From Candidatus Avispirillum faecium (GTDB lineage: Bacteria > Bacillota > Clostridia > Oscillospirales > CAG-272), in contig CAJFOI010000008.1 in NCBI GenBank assembly GCA_904396155.1, positions 1 through 50,934 of the forward strand: a DNA stretch of 50,934 nucleotides. Direction: 5' to 3'. A model generated the notes under the pieces. It ran no database searches and had not been told where the DNA came from. It saw nothing but the letters and a program-made list of their open reading frames with translations. The translations under genes were made by a program, and so were the position numbers. Below, piece by piece: positions 23,113 to 32,501 of this stretch; position 1 is the stretch's first letter, and each line of letters opens with the position of its first letter.

Positions 23113-25341
23113 TCAGTTAAATCCTCGGATCACCGTATTTACATGGGGGACTGTTTTCAGTTTGGAAACAACCGAGTGAAAATGCCCCGTATCCTTGCAG
23201 GTAAATTTCACATTGATGATCACACCGTCGTCCCCGTGCTTTCTGGTGTTGATCTGCAAAATAGACACCCGCATCTCCGCCAGTGCCGTCGTAACGCCGG
23301 CAATGACGGAAATGTCGTCGTCTGCAAAAATCTGAATCATGGCTTCAAACACGCCATGCTCCTGATGGATCTCCTCCATATCCCACTCAGCACGCACCCA
23401 GCGGTGAAAGAATTCGTCTCCCTTCATACCCGCCAGCACATTGGGACAGTCCCGCTTGTGTATGGAAACCCCGTATCCTTTGGTAATAAATCCGATAATT
23501 GAATCTCCCGGGAGAGGGTTGCAGCACTTGGCAAACTTGACGGCACAGCCCCGCTCTCCATCCACAATGATCCCGCCGGATTTTCCGGATACAGGAGAGG
23601 GAACGGTTTTGACGTGCTCCGCCTCCAAAACCGGCTCCGGTTCCTCCGGCCGGATCAGTTTTTCCGCCTCTTCCCGGAGCTTGGGCACGACCTTTCCCAC
23701 CGGCATGCCGCCATATCCTATGGTGTTGCACAGATCCTCGGCACTCTGCATACCCAACCTTCTGGCAACATTGGCAATGATCTCCGACCGCTGGGCCTCC
23801 GTGGCACCTCTGGAAATTCGCTGAAGCTCCCGGTCCAGTTCCCCGCGCCCGATCTGGATATTCTCACTTCGCCTTTCCCGTTTGAACCACTGACGGATTT
23901 TGTTGCGCGCTTCTCCCGTGCGTACAATCTTCAACCAGTCCCGACTGGGCCCCTTGGAGGCTGCGGAAGTAATGATTTCCACAATTTCCCCGTTTTGCGG
24001 ACACTTGTCAATGGGCGCGATCATACCGTTGATCTTCGCCCCCACCATTTTATTGCCGATCTCCGAATGGATCGCATAGGCAAAATCGATCAGTGTGGAC
24101 CCCTGTGGCAGCGCGATCACGTCTCCCTTTGGAGTAAAAACAAATGTCTCATCGTGAAATATGTCGATTTTCAGCGAATGCATGAAGTCGTCCGGATCAA
24201 TCGTCTCGTTTTCCGTATCGATGAGCTTGGAGATCCAAGCAAGCTTGTTGTCCATGTCTTCCTTGCTCTGCGCGCCAGTCTTGTACTTCCAGTGGGCTGC
24301 AACACCGTATTCCGCCACATGGTGCATTTCCCTGGTGCGGATCTGCACTTCAAAGGGGATCCCCTCCCGGCCGATTACAGTGGTGTGCAGCGATTGATAC
24401 ATGTTGGGTTTGGGCGTGGAAATATAATCCTTGAACCGTCCCGGCATGCTTTTATACATCTCGTGAATGATCCCCAGTGCCGTATAGCATTCCAATTCTG
24501 TCTCCACAATGATCCGCAGCGCGTAAAAATCGTAGATTTCGTCAAATTCCTTGGACTGATTGAACATTTTCCGGTAAATGCTGTACACCGTCTTGACGCG
24601 CCCCTCAAGGGTGAAGTGGATATTGTATTTCTCCAGATGCGCCGAAACATTGGCTCGGACGTTTTCGATAAAATTTCGATTCTGACCGTATTTCTCCTCA
24701 ATATGGCGGCTGACCTCCGCATATCCGATGGGGTCCAGATAAGACAGCGCCAGATTCTCCAACTCCTGTTTGATGCGCTGGATACCCAGTCGGTGCGCAA
24801 GAGGCGCGTACACGTGCATTGTCTCCAAAGCGGTAGTTCTGCGCTTGTTTTCCGGCTTTGCGTCCAGTGTGCGCATGTTGTGCAGCCGGTCACAGAGCTT
24901 GATAAAAATCACCCGGATATCCTTAGACATGGCAAGAAGCATCCTCCGGATGTTTTCCATCTGTGCTTCTTCCTTGTCCTCAATGTTCAAATCCACCATT
25001 TTGGTCAGCCCGCTGACCAGCATGGCCACATCCGATCCAAACAGCTTTTCAACAGTGGCAATGTCTGTCTTGTCCGAGCAGTCCTCAATGGTATCGTGTA
25101 AAAACGCCGCACAGATGGAATCTGTATCCAGCCCCAGCGCCGCCACAATTTCTGCAACAGCAACCGGATGGACAATATAGGGCTCCCCGCTGTTGCGAAA
25201 TTGCCCCTCGTGCAGCTGGGCCGCATACTGATACGCCTTTATGATTTTGTCCGTATCGTATTTCTTTCCGCTGGACTTCAACATACCAAGCAAATTCTTG
25301 ATATCGTCCGTTCCTCTTTCTTTATCCTTTGTGTTTTCCAT
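23113..25341 (-). CDS. relA: bifunctional (p)ppGpp synthetase/hydrolase (Rel)
   Basis: This 742-aa protein has the full length for Rel. Domains in order: HD hydrolase (about 38-190, EPYIVHPVAVAEIVAALGLD, AAFLHDTIEDC with HD at 82-83), synthetase (about 235-350, GRVKTVYSIYRKMFNQSKEF, YDFYALRIIVET), TGS (about 395-455, VFTPKGDVIALPQGSTLIDF), a zinc/helical region (CCNPLPGDSIIGFITKGYG) and a C-terminal ACT domain (IQIFADDDISVIAGVTTALA). It makes and degrades the stringent-response alarmone. Both catalytic halves look intact. It follows recJ by 6 bp. Confidence 0.96.
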   Translation of the reverse strand: MENTKDKERGTDDIKNLLGMLKSSGKKYDTDKIIKAYQYAAQLHEGQFRNSGEPYIVHPVAVAEIVAALGLDTDSICAAFLHDTIEDCSDKTDIATVEKLFGSDVAMLVSGLTKMVDLNIEDKEEAQMENIRRMLLAMSKDIRVIFIKLCDRLHNMRTLDAKPENKRRTTALETMHVYAPLAHRLGIQRIKQELENLALSYLDPIGYAEVSRHIEEKYGQNRNFIENVRANVSAHLEKYNIHFTLEGRVKTVYSIYRKMFNQSKEFDEIYDFYALRIIVETELECYTALGIIHEMYKSMPGRFKDYISTPKPNMYQSLHTTVIGREGIPFEVQIRTREMHHVAEYGVAAHWKYKTGAQSKEDMDNKLAWISKLIDTENETIDPDDFMHSLKIDIFHDETFVFTPKGDVIALPQGSTLIDFAYAIHSEIGNKMVGAKINGMIAPIDKCPQNGEIVEIITSAASKGPSRDWLKIVRTGEARNKIRQWFKRERRSENIQIGRGELDRELQRISRGATEAQRSEIIANVARRLGMQSAEDLCNTIGYGGMPVGKVVPKLREEAEKLIRPEEPEPVLEAEHVKTVPSPVSGKSGGIIVDGERGCAVKFAKCCNPLPGDSIIGFITKGYGVSIHKRDCPNVLAGMKGDEFFHRWVRAEWDMEEIHQEHGVFEAMIQIFADDDISVIAGVTTALAEMRVSILQINTRKHGDDGVIINVKFTCKDTGHFHSVVSKLKTVPHVNTVIRGFN

Positions 25342-25347
25342 ACAAAA

Positions 25348-27534
25348 TTACGCTTTCTCCGCAGTGCATACCGCCCGCAATTTTTTCAGAACACTGGATT
25401 TGTTCAAATCCGCTTTTGTCTTTACATATATGTACCGAAAGCGGTAGATATCCCGTGCTTTTTCTATCTTTTCCACTCCCAGGATGTTCAGCTCCTGAAA
25501 CACCCGGAGAATATATTTCACCTTCACATACCGCATTGTTCGCCCCCCGCTGTGTAAAAGATTGCACAGCGCACGCACGCTGAAAGTATCCTGACCCATC
25601 CGCAGTTCCCGCCGGATCAGTTGGTATAACACCCCAAAATCCTCTCTGGAGGGCACAATGCTGGCCGCTTCTTCCGGCGACAGGCGCAACCCCGGCGCGC
25701 CATCCCGGATCGCCCTGTATAAAGTACATTCTTTTTCATATACCTGCGCACTTTCATCACACAGCCGTATGTCCTTCACAATCAACTGCAGACTTTTTAC
25801 GTTTTGATATTCGTTGATATTCAGTTGAAACAAGACATCTACACAATCCCCTTCATAGAGATCCAGTTCCTCCGGCGTCCTTCTGAAAAACATCGCCGTG
25901 ATCACCAGCGCATCTTTGGAAAGAGTCATTTTCACATGCTTGCCGCCACCCACACCGGAAAGAGCAGCCAGCCGCACGCTTTGCATCACAAACAGGGGCA
26001 CCGGATTGGAAACTCCAAAAGGCTCCAGCCGATACAGCTCTGCCGCCTGGGTCATATGCACATCGGAAGGGATCAGCTCACATTCCGCTTCCAGGACCTG
26101 TACAAGCTCCCGCTCGGCAAAACATCCTCGGGCATAGTCGTTGATCCGCCTGCGAAACAGAGGAAGCATCTCCCGCTGGATCGTCAATCCGGCAGCCAGT
26201 TCATGCCCCCCGTACTTGATGAGCAAATCTGCGCAGTGGGCCAGCGCGTCTACCAGGTTCATTCCCTTGATGCTTCTGCCGCTTCCCTTTCCTATTTCTC
26301 CCCCTTCGGTCTCTCCGTGGTCAAAGGAGATCAGAATACAGGGCTTGCCGTACTTTTCGGCAATTCTGGAGGCCACGATACCGATGATCCCGTGATTCCA
26401 CCTTTCATCTGCCAGAACGATCACCGGTTCAAAGGCATAGTCTGCATCTTCCTCAATGCGGGCAAAGGCTTCCTCCGTGATTTTATTTTCCTCCAGCTGC
26501 CGCTCCTGATTGATCCTGCACAGTTCCTCTGCAAGCGCCTGTGCCCGGCTCGGCTCCTTTGACAAAAGAAGCTCTACCGCAATGGAGGCACTGCGGATCC
26601 TTCCGGCAGCATTCAGACGGGGCGCAAGCGTGTAGCCGATAAATCCGGAAGTGATCTTTCGCTTTTGACAGGGCCCTGCATCCGGACTCACAGCGTCCAG
26701 CAGTGCCGCAACAGACACTCTGGGAGAGTTCTCCATCATATGCAAACCTCTGGATACGATCAGCCGATTTTCATCCTGGAGGGGCATCACATCCGCCACC
26801 GTCCCCACAGCTACCAGATCCATATATTTATCACACACACACCGAACATTTTCCAGCACCGTCCGATCCGGATAGCGCAGGATCTCCATGGCACAGAGCA
26901 GCTTGAAAACCACGCCCACTCCGGCCAGCTCCTTGAACGGATAAGGACAGTCCGGCTGTCTGGGATTGACAACTGCAAGCGCCGCAGGCACCGTGCTGTG
27001 ACATTCGTGGTGGTCGGTGACAATCAGCTCCATTCCAAGATTTTGGATCACCTCTGCCTCGTCCACAGCGGTGATCCCCGTATCTACCGTTATGATCAGA
27101 TCGCATCCATTCTCCTGCAGCTGACGCAGAGAAGCCTCTGACATCCCATAGCCCTCCCGAAACCGGGAAGGTATATAATAATCCACATCGGCGCCCATCT
27201 CCGACAAATACATGTACAAAACAGATACAGACGTCACACCGTCCACATCGTAGTCTCCGTAAATGACGATTTTTTTGCCCTCTTCTGCTGCCCTGAGAAT
27301 CTGCTGCGCTGCTGTTCGCATATCCTTCATCAAAAACGGATCATACAGCCGATCCGTTTTGTTTTCCAAAAAGTTCGCCGCGTCGTCTGCATCTTTACAG
27401 CCTCGGTTGATCAAAAGCTGTGCCGTGGGCAGACACAGCCCCAGCTTGCCGGCGATCTCCCGTGCGGCCGCATTTTCCTCCACCGCCCGTCGGGTCGCTT
27501 TTATATTCCAAATTGCTTTCTTTTTTGCAGACAT
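25348..27534 (-). CDS. recJ: single-stranded-DNA-specific exonuclease RecJ
   Basis: This is a 728-aa protein. It is a DHH-family 5'-3' nuclease used in recombination and repair. Motif I is YGDYDVDGVTSVSVLYMYLS (92-111), then IITVDTGI and the DHH signature VTDHHECHS (174-176); DHHA1 has GIVASRIAEKYGKPCILISF and KYGGHELAAGLTI. A C-terminal part of about 150 residues after the OB-like segment is normal for Firmicutes RecJ. The ATG at 27534 has GTGAGGAAA upstream; an alternative ATG at 27582 overlaps the previous stop (ATGA) and cannot be excluded. It lies between a flavoprotein gene and relA. Confidence 0.94.
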   Translation of the reverse strand: MSAKKKAIWNIKATRRAVEENAAAREIAGKLGLCLPTAQLLINRGCKDADDAANFLENKTDRLYDPFLMKDMRTAAQQILRAAEEGKKIVIYGDYDVDGVTSVSVLYMYLSEMGADVDYYIPSRFREGYGMSEASLRQLQENGCDLIITVDTGITAVDEAEVIQNLGMELIVTDHHECHSTVPAALAVVNPRQPDCPYPFKELAGVGVVFKLLCAMEILRYPDRTVLENVRCVCDKYMDLVAVGTVADVMPLQDENRLIVSRGLHMMENSPRVSVAALLDAVSPDAGPCQKRKITSGFIGYTLAPRLNAAGRIRSASIAVELLLSKEPSRAQALAEELCRINQERQLEENKITEEAFARIEEDADYAFEPVIVLADERWNHGIIGIVASRIAEKYGKPCILISFDHGETEGGEIGKGSGRSIKGMNLVDALAHCADLLIKYGGHELAAGLTIQREMLPLFRRRINDYARGCFAERELVQVLEAECELIPSDVHMTQAAELYRLEPFGVSNPVPLFVMQSVRLAALSGVGGGKHVKMTLSKDALVITAMFFRRTPEELDLYEGDCVDVLFQLNINEYQNVKSLQLIVKDIRLCDESAQVYEKECTLYRAIRDGAPGLRLSPEEAASIVPSREDFGVLYQLIRRELRMGQDTFSVRALCNLLHSGGRTMRYVKVKYILRVFQELNILGVEKIEKARDIYRFRYIYVKTKADLNKSSVLKKLRAVCTAEKA

Positions 27535-27578
27535 TTTGATTTCCTCACACCGCAGCGGCGGCCCATTCTTTTCTCCGA

Positions 27579-29162
27579 TCATACATTTCGCTTGAATCTT
27601 GCAAGGATAGCCAGTGCGACCCGCATCCCATCCACAGCAGCGCTCATAATACCGCCGGCATATCCTGCGCCTTCTCCGCAGGGATACACAAGATCGTGAC
27701 CCACTGCCACCAGATCTGCCCTGCGCAAAATGCGCACCGGTGCGCTGGTACGGGTCTCAATCCCGGTAAGCGGCACATCCGGCGCATCGTAACCGATGAT
27801 TTTTCTCCCAAACCGATGCAGTCCCACCTTCAACATATCCGACACAAAATCGGGCAAAAGCACATTGAAATCGGCAGGCTGTACCCTGCCGTTTCCATAG
27901 GAAGGGTCAATGCGTCCCCCATAGCCCCCCGGTTTTCCCGCGTAAAATGCACCTACACTCTGACAAGGAGCGCTGTAGTCTCCCCCACCGGCCGCAAATG
28001 CCGCCTGCTCCAGCTTCTGCTGAAACCGAATGGCGCCTGCAGGATCACCGCCAAAGTCCTGTGGAAGCACGGATACGGCAACGGCGGCGTTTCCGTTTTT
28101 CCCATCCCGGGCATGGCGGCTCATGCCGTTGGTCACTACGCCGCCGGCTTCCGAGGCAGCAGCTACGACCTCTCCGCCGGGGCACATGCAAAAGGTATAT
28201 ACCCCGCGCTCCCCCTGCCGCCAGGAAAGCTGATATTCACTGTGTCCCAGACGCAGCGCCAGCGCCGGATCTCCATACAGAGCCTCATCCAACTCCTCCT
28301 GAAGATGTTCTGCCCGCACACCTACGGAAAAAGGTTTTGCCTCCAGTGTGTACGCAGATCGCATCAAATAAAAATATATGTCTCTGGCACTGTGTCCGAT
28401 AGCAAGAACCACCGGGCCGCAGGCGAATTTTTCTCCGTCTGCAGCAATCCACCCGTCTCCCACAGCTTCCACTTTCGTATTATACCGAATCTCTCCCCCC
28501 AGACGGCGAATCCTTCGGTCCGCGTTCTCTATCACATTCTGCAGAATATCCGTGCCCACATGGGGTTTCGCCCGCCACAGGATATCCTCCGGCGCCCCCA
28601 GTGCATACAGTGTCTCCAAAACAAAGTCGCACTTGCCATCTCCGATTCTGGTAGTAAGTTTTCCATCAGAAAATGTACCGGCGCCCCCTGCTCCAAACTG
28701 GATATTGCTCTGCAGGTTCAATCGGCCTGTACGCATAAAGTCCTCTACCGCAGCAGCCCGCTCCCGTACAGATCCGCCCTGTTCCAGCACCAACGGGCAA
28801 AGTCCTGCTCCGGCCAGGAGCAGAGAACAAAAGATACCGGCCGGACCGAATCCCACAACAACAGGACGTCCGCACATCCGCTCTTTCCCCACGGGAATCA
28901 CAAGAGATTCCTCCCGGCATACTTTCACACCTTCCAATGTGGGAAGACGCCCGACATCCTCCTCAGACTGCGCCATCACAGAACAGACAAAAGTGATTTT
29001 TTTCTGATGGCGCGCATCTACAGATCTTCGCCGTATCCGAAGAGACTGCGGGCGAAACGGTATTCCCGCCGCCGTAAGTCTCCCTCTGGCGATGTCCAAA
29101 ATCTCCCCATCCTGGGCAGTCACCGGTACCCGTATATTCTCTACGATGATTTTGGTACTCAC
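27579..29162 (-). CDS. FAD-dependent dehydrogenase, COG2509-like, with N-terminal extension
   Basis: This is a 527-aa protein. The first 95 residues are a small alpha/beta domain (VENIRVPVTAQDGEILDIAR, LRIRRRSVDARHQKKITFVC). They are followed by a Rossmann motif (PVVVGFGPAGIFCSLLLAG, about 99-117), the GAGGAGTFSDGKLTTR signature (about 158-173), YTFCMCPGGEVVAAASEAGG and PCGEGAGYAGGIMSAAVDG near the end. It belongs to the same uncharacterised group as the protein at 8380 but is the long form common in Clostridia. The substrate is unknown. The start is GTG within the cdaR stop (GTGA), so it is coupled to cdaR. Confidence 0.88.
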   Translation of the reverse strand: MSTKIIVENIRVPVTAQDGEILDIARGRLTAAGIPFRPQSLRIRRRSVDARHQKKITFVCSVMAQSEEDVGRLPTLEGVKVCREESLVIPVGKERMCGRPVVVGFGPAGIFCSLLLAGAGLCPLVLEQGGSVRERAAAVEDFMRTGRLNLQSNIQFGAGGAGTFSDGKLTTRIGDGKCDFVLETLYALGAPEDILWRAKPHVGTDILQNVIENADRRIRRLGGEIRYNTKVEAVGDGWIAADGEKFACGPVVLAIGHSARDIYFYLMRSAYTLEAKPFSVGVRAEHLQEELDEALYGDPALALRLGHSEYQLSWRQGERGVYTFCMCPGGEVVAAASEAGGVVTNGMSRHARDGKNGNAAVAVSVLPQDFGGDPAGAIRFQQKLEQAAFAAGGGDYSAPCQSVGAFYAGKPGGYGGRIDPSYGNGRVQPADFNVLLPDFVSDMLKVGLHRFGRKIIGYDAPDVPLTGIETRTSAPVRILRRADLVAVGHDLVYPCGEGAGYAGGIMSAAVDGMRVALAILARFKRNV

Positions 29163-30406
29163 TGAATAGCCACCTGTATATTATACTCACCCAATTCATA
29201 CACCGTACCGGTGGGATCGTCTATAGTCACCGTCCCCTCCGCGTATACAAGTCCCATACTGCTGTGGGTGTATCCGGTCAAATCGGCAGATACGGTGATA
29301 TCGTCCGCGCTCAGCGCATTCACTGCGTCCTGATCTCCCCGCACCGTAACGGCAATCGTAGAGGTGAGCACCTCATAATCCAACCCGCTGTCTACAGAAA
29401 CATCAATATTTCTCACATTAAAAGTTTTGGTAATGGTTCCAATATGGCGAATGGCCACGGTCGCCGTGGCGGACTCTTCTACCAGAGTGAGGGAATCCGG
29501 CACATTGATCTGAACGATCATACTGGAATCTTCCGTAATCGCCTTTTCATCCAGCGTCGTCACCACAAGCTCTTCCATATCCGCCAACACGGCAGGGTCT
29601 CCCCGAACCGTCACCGTTTCCGGATCAATGGTAATACGGGTATTCTCTTCCGTATAATACCCGTATTTCGTGGCCGCCGTCAGCCGCAGGTCCTTGTAGC
29701 AATATACAGGGATATTCACCCGCACCTCTGTTTTGGACAGCCGCACATAGGGGTTGGTGATCACATCGCCGGACAGGCTGATCAGTTCCAGCGTACCTAC
29801 CATGGAAACGGACGTTTCTATGTTCCCGGCTTCCAGGCTCACCTGGGCATAGTCGATGTCGTCCAGGATCGTTTTGGGACCGCTCACCGTGATGGTGTCC
29901 GTATCCGCCACAAGATCCCCCAGTTCATAGCTCTCCGGAATCGTCACAGAGGAAAGACGGGATCGTACCTCCACCACCGCGGAAGAACGCGCATCGATGT
30001 ACAGAGAAACTGCCGACATGGAAGATTCGGTCATCGTCAGTCCTTCCGGAAGATCAAAAAACAGCGCCACTTCGTGACTGCCCGCTTGGGTAATGCCGGA
30101 AACGTCTGCCGTCACGTTGATATCCGCAATGGTATATCGCCCGATAATGCTTCTGGAACCCTTCACCTTCAAATCTACCACAGCGTCGAAGCCGCCGAAC
30201 ACAGACAGATTGTGTTCGTTTTCCAGAGTGGACACTCCCACCAAATTTACCGGCACATCCAAAAACTCCGATTCATAGTTGGGACTGTCTACCTCCATCA
30301 CATACAACCAGAAAATAAAAGCGCAGAAAACGCAAAGAAGCATCGTGCCAATGTGCCATTTTTTCGCCTTATGTGCATTTTGTGCAGCAGCCTTTTTGCC
30401 TTTCAT
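29159..30406 (-). CDS. cdaR: CdaR/YbbR-domain regulator of CdaA
   Basis: This is a 415-aa protein. One membrane helix near the N-terminus (about 20-38, GTMLLCVFCAFIFWLYVME) is followed by an outside region of four YbbR repeats (for example VPVNLVGVS, VEVRSRLSSVTIPESYELGD, VRVNIPVYCYKDLRLTAATK, NVRNIDVSVDSGLDYEVLTS). CdaR binds the diadenylate cyclase CdaA and modulates it. It overlaps cdaA by 4 bp upstream and the flavoprotein gene by 4 bp downstream. No glmM follows, unlike in many Firmicutes. Confidence 0.93.
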   Translation of the reverse strand: MKGKKAAAQNAHKAKKWHIGTMLLCVFCAFIFWLYVMEVDSPNYESEFLDVPVNLVGVSTLENEHNLSVFGGFDAVVDLKVKGSRSIIGRYTIADINVTADVSGITQAGSHEVALFFDLPEGLTMTESSMSAVSLYIDARSSAVVEVRSRLSSVTIPESYELGDLVADTDTITVSGPKTILDDIDYAQVSLEAGNIETSVSMVGTLELISLSGDVITNPYVRLSKTEVRVNIPVYCYKDLRLTAATKYGYYTEENTRITIDPETVTVRGDPAVLADMEELVVTTLDEKAITEDSSMIVQINVPDSLTLVEESATATVAIRHIGTITKTFNVRNIDVSVDSGLDYEVLTSTIAVTVRGDQDAVNALSADDITVSADLTGYTHSSMGLVYAEGTVTIDDPTGTVYELGEYNIQVAIQ

Positions 30407-31302
30407 TCTCCGTCACTCCCCTCCGTATGGGCCTGCGTAGCCTTTCCCTTGCGTATGAACCGGAAAATTTTTCTGCCTTCTCCCGCCTTGGAAAGCGGCT
30501 CTATGAGCTCGGTGAGCCGGCTTCGCAGCGTGTCTGCATTGTATCCCCGGGACAAATGACCGTCCACCGCCAGAGAAATGATCCCCGTCTCCTCGGAAAC
30601 CACCACAACGACTGCGTCGCTGTTCTCGCTGAGCCCGATTGCCGCACGGTGACGGGTCCCCAAATCCCGGTTCAAATCCGACTGATGGGTAAGAGGCAAA
30701 AGACACCCCCCTGCATAGATCCGCCCGTCCCGAAGCAGCACTGCGCCATCATGCAGTGGTGCCTTGTTGAAAAAAATGTTCCGCAAAAGGTATGCGCTGA
30801 TCTGCGCATCACAGATCGTCCCTGTGGCGGCGATCTCTCCCAGCCGCGTCCCCCGTTCAAATACGATCAGGGCGCCGGTTTTTTCCGCCGCCATCTGCGA
30901 GGCGGCCGCCGACACCTCCCGGATCGCCAGCATCCAGGCGGAGCTGTCTCTCGATTCGCCGACCGTTTTCAGCCCCTTCAGAGAGCTTCCGCCCACCTTT
31001 TCCAGTGCACTGCGCATTTCCGGCTGAAAAAGCACAATCAGAGCAATCACCCCTACCTGGAAAAGGTTTTGGAAGATATACGTCATCGCATGCATACCCA
31101 AAAAATCACTGAAAATCAGAAACGCCGCAAAGAAAATGATCCCCACAGCCAGCTTTCCAGCACGCCGTTCCCTTACAAAACGGAACGCATAGTACAAAAT
31201 GACCGCCACAAAAAAGATATCGATAATATCGATGATGGTTATGGACCGTATTGTTTGCAACATCCCGCTGAAAAAATCAGCAAACCAGTCTGTGATTTTC
31301 AT
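30403..31302 (-). CDS. cdaA: diadenylate cyclase CdaA
   Basis: This is a 299-aa protein. It makes cyclic di-AMP, an essential signal for potassium and wall homeostasis. Three membrane helices (about 18-95) include IDIFFVAVILYYAFRFVRER and GVIALIVLFQPEMRSALEKV. The DAC domain (about 130-270) contains FFNKAPLHDGAVLLRDGRI (DGA) and DLGTRHRAAIGLSENSDAVV (RHR), both intact. The ATG at 31302 has AGGGTGA 5-10 nt upstream. It is first in the long leftward array, with a good promoter at 31368-31396. Confidence 0.96.
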   Translation of the reverse strand: MKITDWFADFFSGMLQTIRSITIIDIIDIFFVAVILYYAFRFVRERRAGKLAVGIIFFAAFLIFSDFLGMHAMTYIFQNLFQVGVIALIVLFQPEMRSALEKVGGSSLKGLKTVGESRDSSAWMLAIREVSAAASQMAAEKTGALIVFERGTRLGEIAATGTICDAQISAYLLRNIFFNKAPLHDGAVLLRDGRIYAGGCLLPLTHQSDLNRDLGTRHRAAIGLSENSDAVVVVVSEETGIISLAVDGHLSRGYNADTLRSRLTELIEPLSKAGEGRKIFRFIRKGKATQAHTEGSDGE

Positions 31303-31339
31303 GTTGTCACCCTGTCCCCAATCGACGGAAGTTGAAAGT

Positions 31340-31355
31340 GCTGCCCAAGGCAGCA
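31340..31355 (-). other. small hairpin in the cdaA leader
   Basis: GCTGCC-ttg-GGCAGC lies between promoter and start codon on the minus strand. It has no U-run, so its role is unclear. Confidence 0.4.
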
Positions 31356-31367
31356 AGCCTTAGTATA

Positions 31368-31396
31368 AGTATAGCATAAAAAGCATCTCATTTCAA
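31368..31396 (-). promoter_or_regulatory. promoter of cdaA and the leftward gene array
   Basis: On the minus strand: TTGAAA, 17 bp, TATACT with TG before it (TATGCTATACT). Confidence 0.7.
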
Positions 31397-31531
31397 ACAT
31401 TTATCAAATAATTTACATAAATCCAATGCCTCGTTATAAAAAAATTGGATAGATTTATTATGGAATATCTCTTTTTTTCTGACGAAAAATGTGATATACT
31501 GTTACCGTACATATCCTGGGAGGAAATATCC

Positions 31532-32206
31532 ATGGAAATCGGCGGAGAAAAGATCACCATCATCTGCGGACACTTTGGAAGCGGCAAGACCAATGTGGCT
31601 GTCAACCTTGCCCTTTGGTATAAAAACATGCATCCCCAGGCGGATGTGGCGTTGGCAGATGTGGACATTGTAAATCCTTATTTTCGAGCTGCCGATGCAA
31701 GAGAAGATCTGACCGCCGCCGGTGTGCGTCCTGTCATTCCTCCGTTTGCCAACTCCAATGTGGATATTCCAAGCCTGCCGCCGGAGCTTTACTCTCTGTT
31801 TCGAGCAGATACAAATACTGTGTCTTTCATCGATGTAGGCGGAGATGACGGCGCCGTGGCCCTGGGCATGTACGCAGAGCAGATTCGGGCAGTAGGCTAC
31901 AATATGCTGTACGTAGTAAGCTGCTACCGGCCCCTTACGGAAAAGCCGGAGGAAGCGGCAGAGCTGATGCGCATCATTGAACAGGCTTCCCATCTTAAGT
32001 GTACCGGTCTGGTAAACAACAGTTCCATCGGTGCCGAAACGACAGCAGAAGAAATTCGTGCATCGCTTCCCTATGCACATTCCTGTGCAGCAGCCTGCGG
32101 TATACCGCTGTGCTTTACCTCATATTATGAGGCATTGTTACCCGGGCTGGAAATTCCGGGAGAGGTCCTCTTTCCCATGAAAAATGTTACAAAGCAGATG
32201 TTTTAA
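31532..32206 (+). CDS. P-loop ATPase (CobQ/MinD/ParA-like) leading the oxidoreductase operon
   Basis: This is a 224-aa protein. Walker A is ICGHFGSGKTNVAVNLALWY (10-29), followed by ADVALADVDIVNPYFRAADA and, as a Walker B-like strand, SFIDVGGDDGAVALGMYAEQ. It contains no DNA-binding or membrane part. Similar ATPases precede 2-oxoacid:ferredoxin oxidoreductase genes in Clostridia; a maturation or cluster-loading role is possible but not shown. GGGAGG lies 8 nt before the ATG at 31532; an earlier in-frame Met at 31445 has none. The next gene is 44 bp downstream in the same direction. Confidence 0.75.
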   Translation: MEIGGEKITIICGHFGSGKTNVAVNLALWYKNMHPQADVALADVDIVNPYFRAADAREDLTAAGVRPVIPPFANSNVDIPSLPPELYSLFRADTNTVSFIDVGGDDGAVALGMYAEQIRAVGYNMLYVVSCYRPLTEKPEEAAELMRIIEQASHLKCTGLVNNSSIGAETTAEEIRASLPYAHSCAAACGIPLCFTSYYEALLPGLEIPGEVLFPMKNVTKQMF

Positions 32207-32250
32207 CATCGTTTGTATAGAATTTATAAATCCGAAACGGAGGGTTTCTT

Positions 32251-32463
32251 ATGAATAAAGTTACTTTCAAAACAGACGTCTGTAAAGGCTGCGGACTGTG
32301 CGTAACTGCATGTCCTAAGAAGATTATCGCCCTTGCTACCGATGTGCTGAATCAAAAAGGCTATCATCCGGCGATGATTATTGATCAGGAAAAATGCATT
32401 GCCTGCGCCATGTGCGCATTGATGTGCCCGGACTGTGTGATTACAGTAGAGAAAGACGCGTAA
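32251..32463 (+). CDS. 2-oxoacid:ferredoxin oxidoreductase delta subunit (2x4Fe-4S ferredoxin)
   Basis: This 70-aa protein has two CxxCxxCxxxCP clusters: CKGCGLCVTACPKKIIALAT (residues 11-30) and CIACAMCALMCPDCVITVEK. It carries electrons from the enzyme to ferredoxin. It is the first structural subunit of the four-gene set 32251-34873 (delta, alpha, beta, gamma), a gene arrangement found in VOR/KOR-type enzymes. GGAGGG precedes the ATG. Confidence 0.93.
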   Translation: MNKVTFKTDVCKGCGLCVTACPKKIIALATDVLNQKGYHPAMIIDQEKCIACAMCALMCPDCVITVEKDA

Positions 32464-32501
32464 TTTTCAAAGTCTAAGACGGAAGAAAGGATAGAATTGA
32501 C

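Noticed and set aside
23614-25101. Long plus-strand open frame opposite relA
   Set aside because: It is antisense to an intact Rel protein with all domains; composition is His/Arg/Phe-rich as expected of a shadow frame.
27696-29165. Long plus-strand open frame opposite the COG2509-like gene
   Set aside because: It is antisense to a well-supported flavoprotein and has no family pattern or ribosome site.
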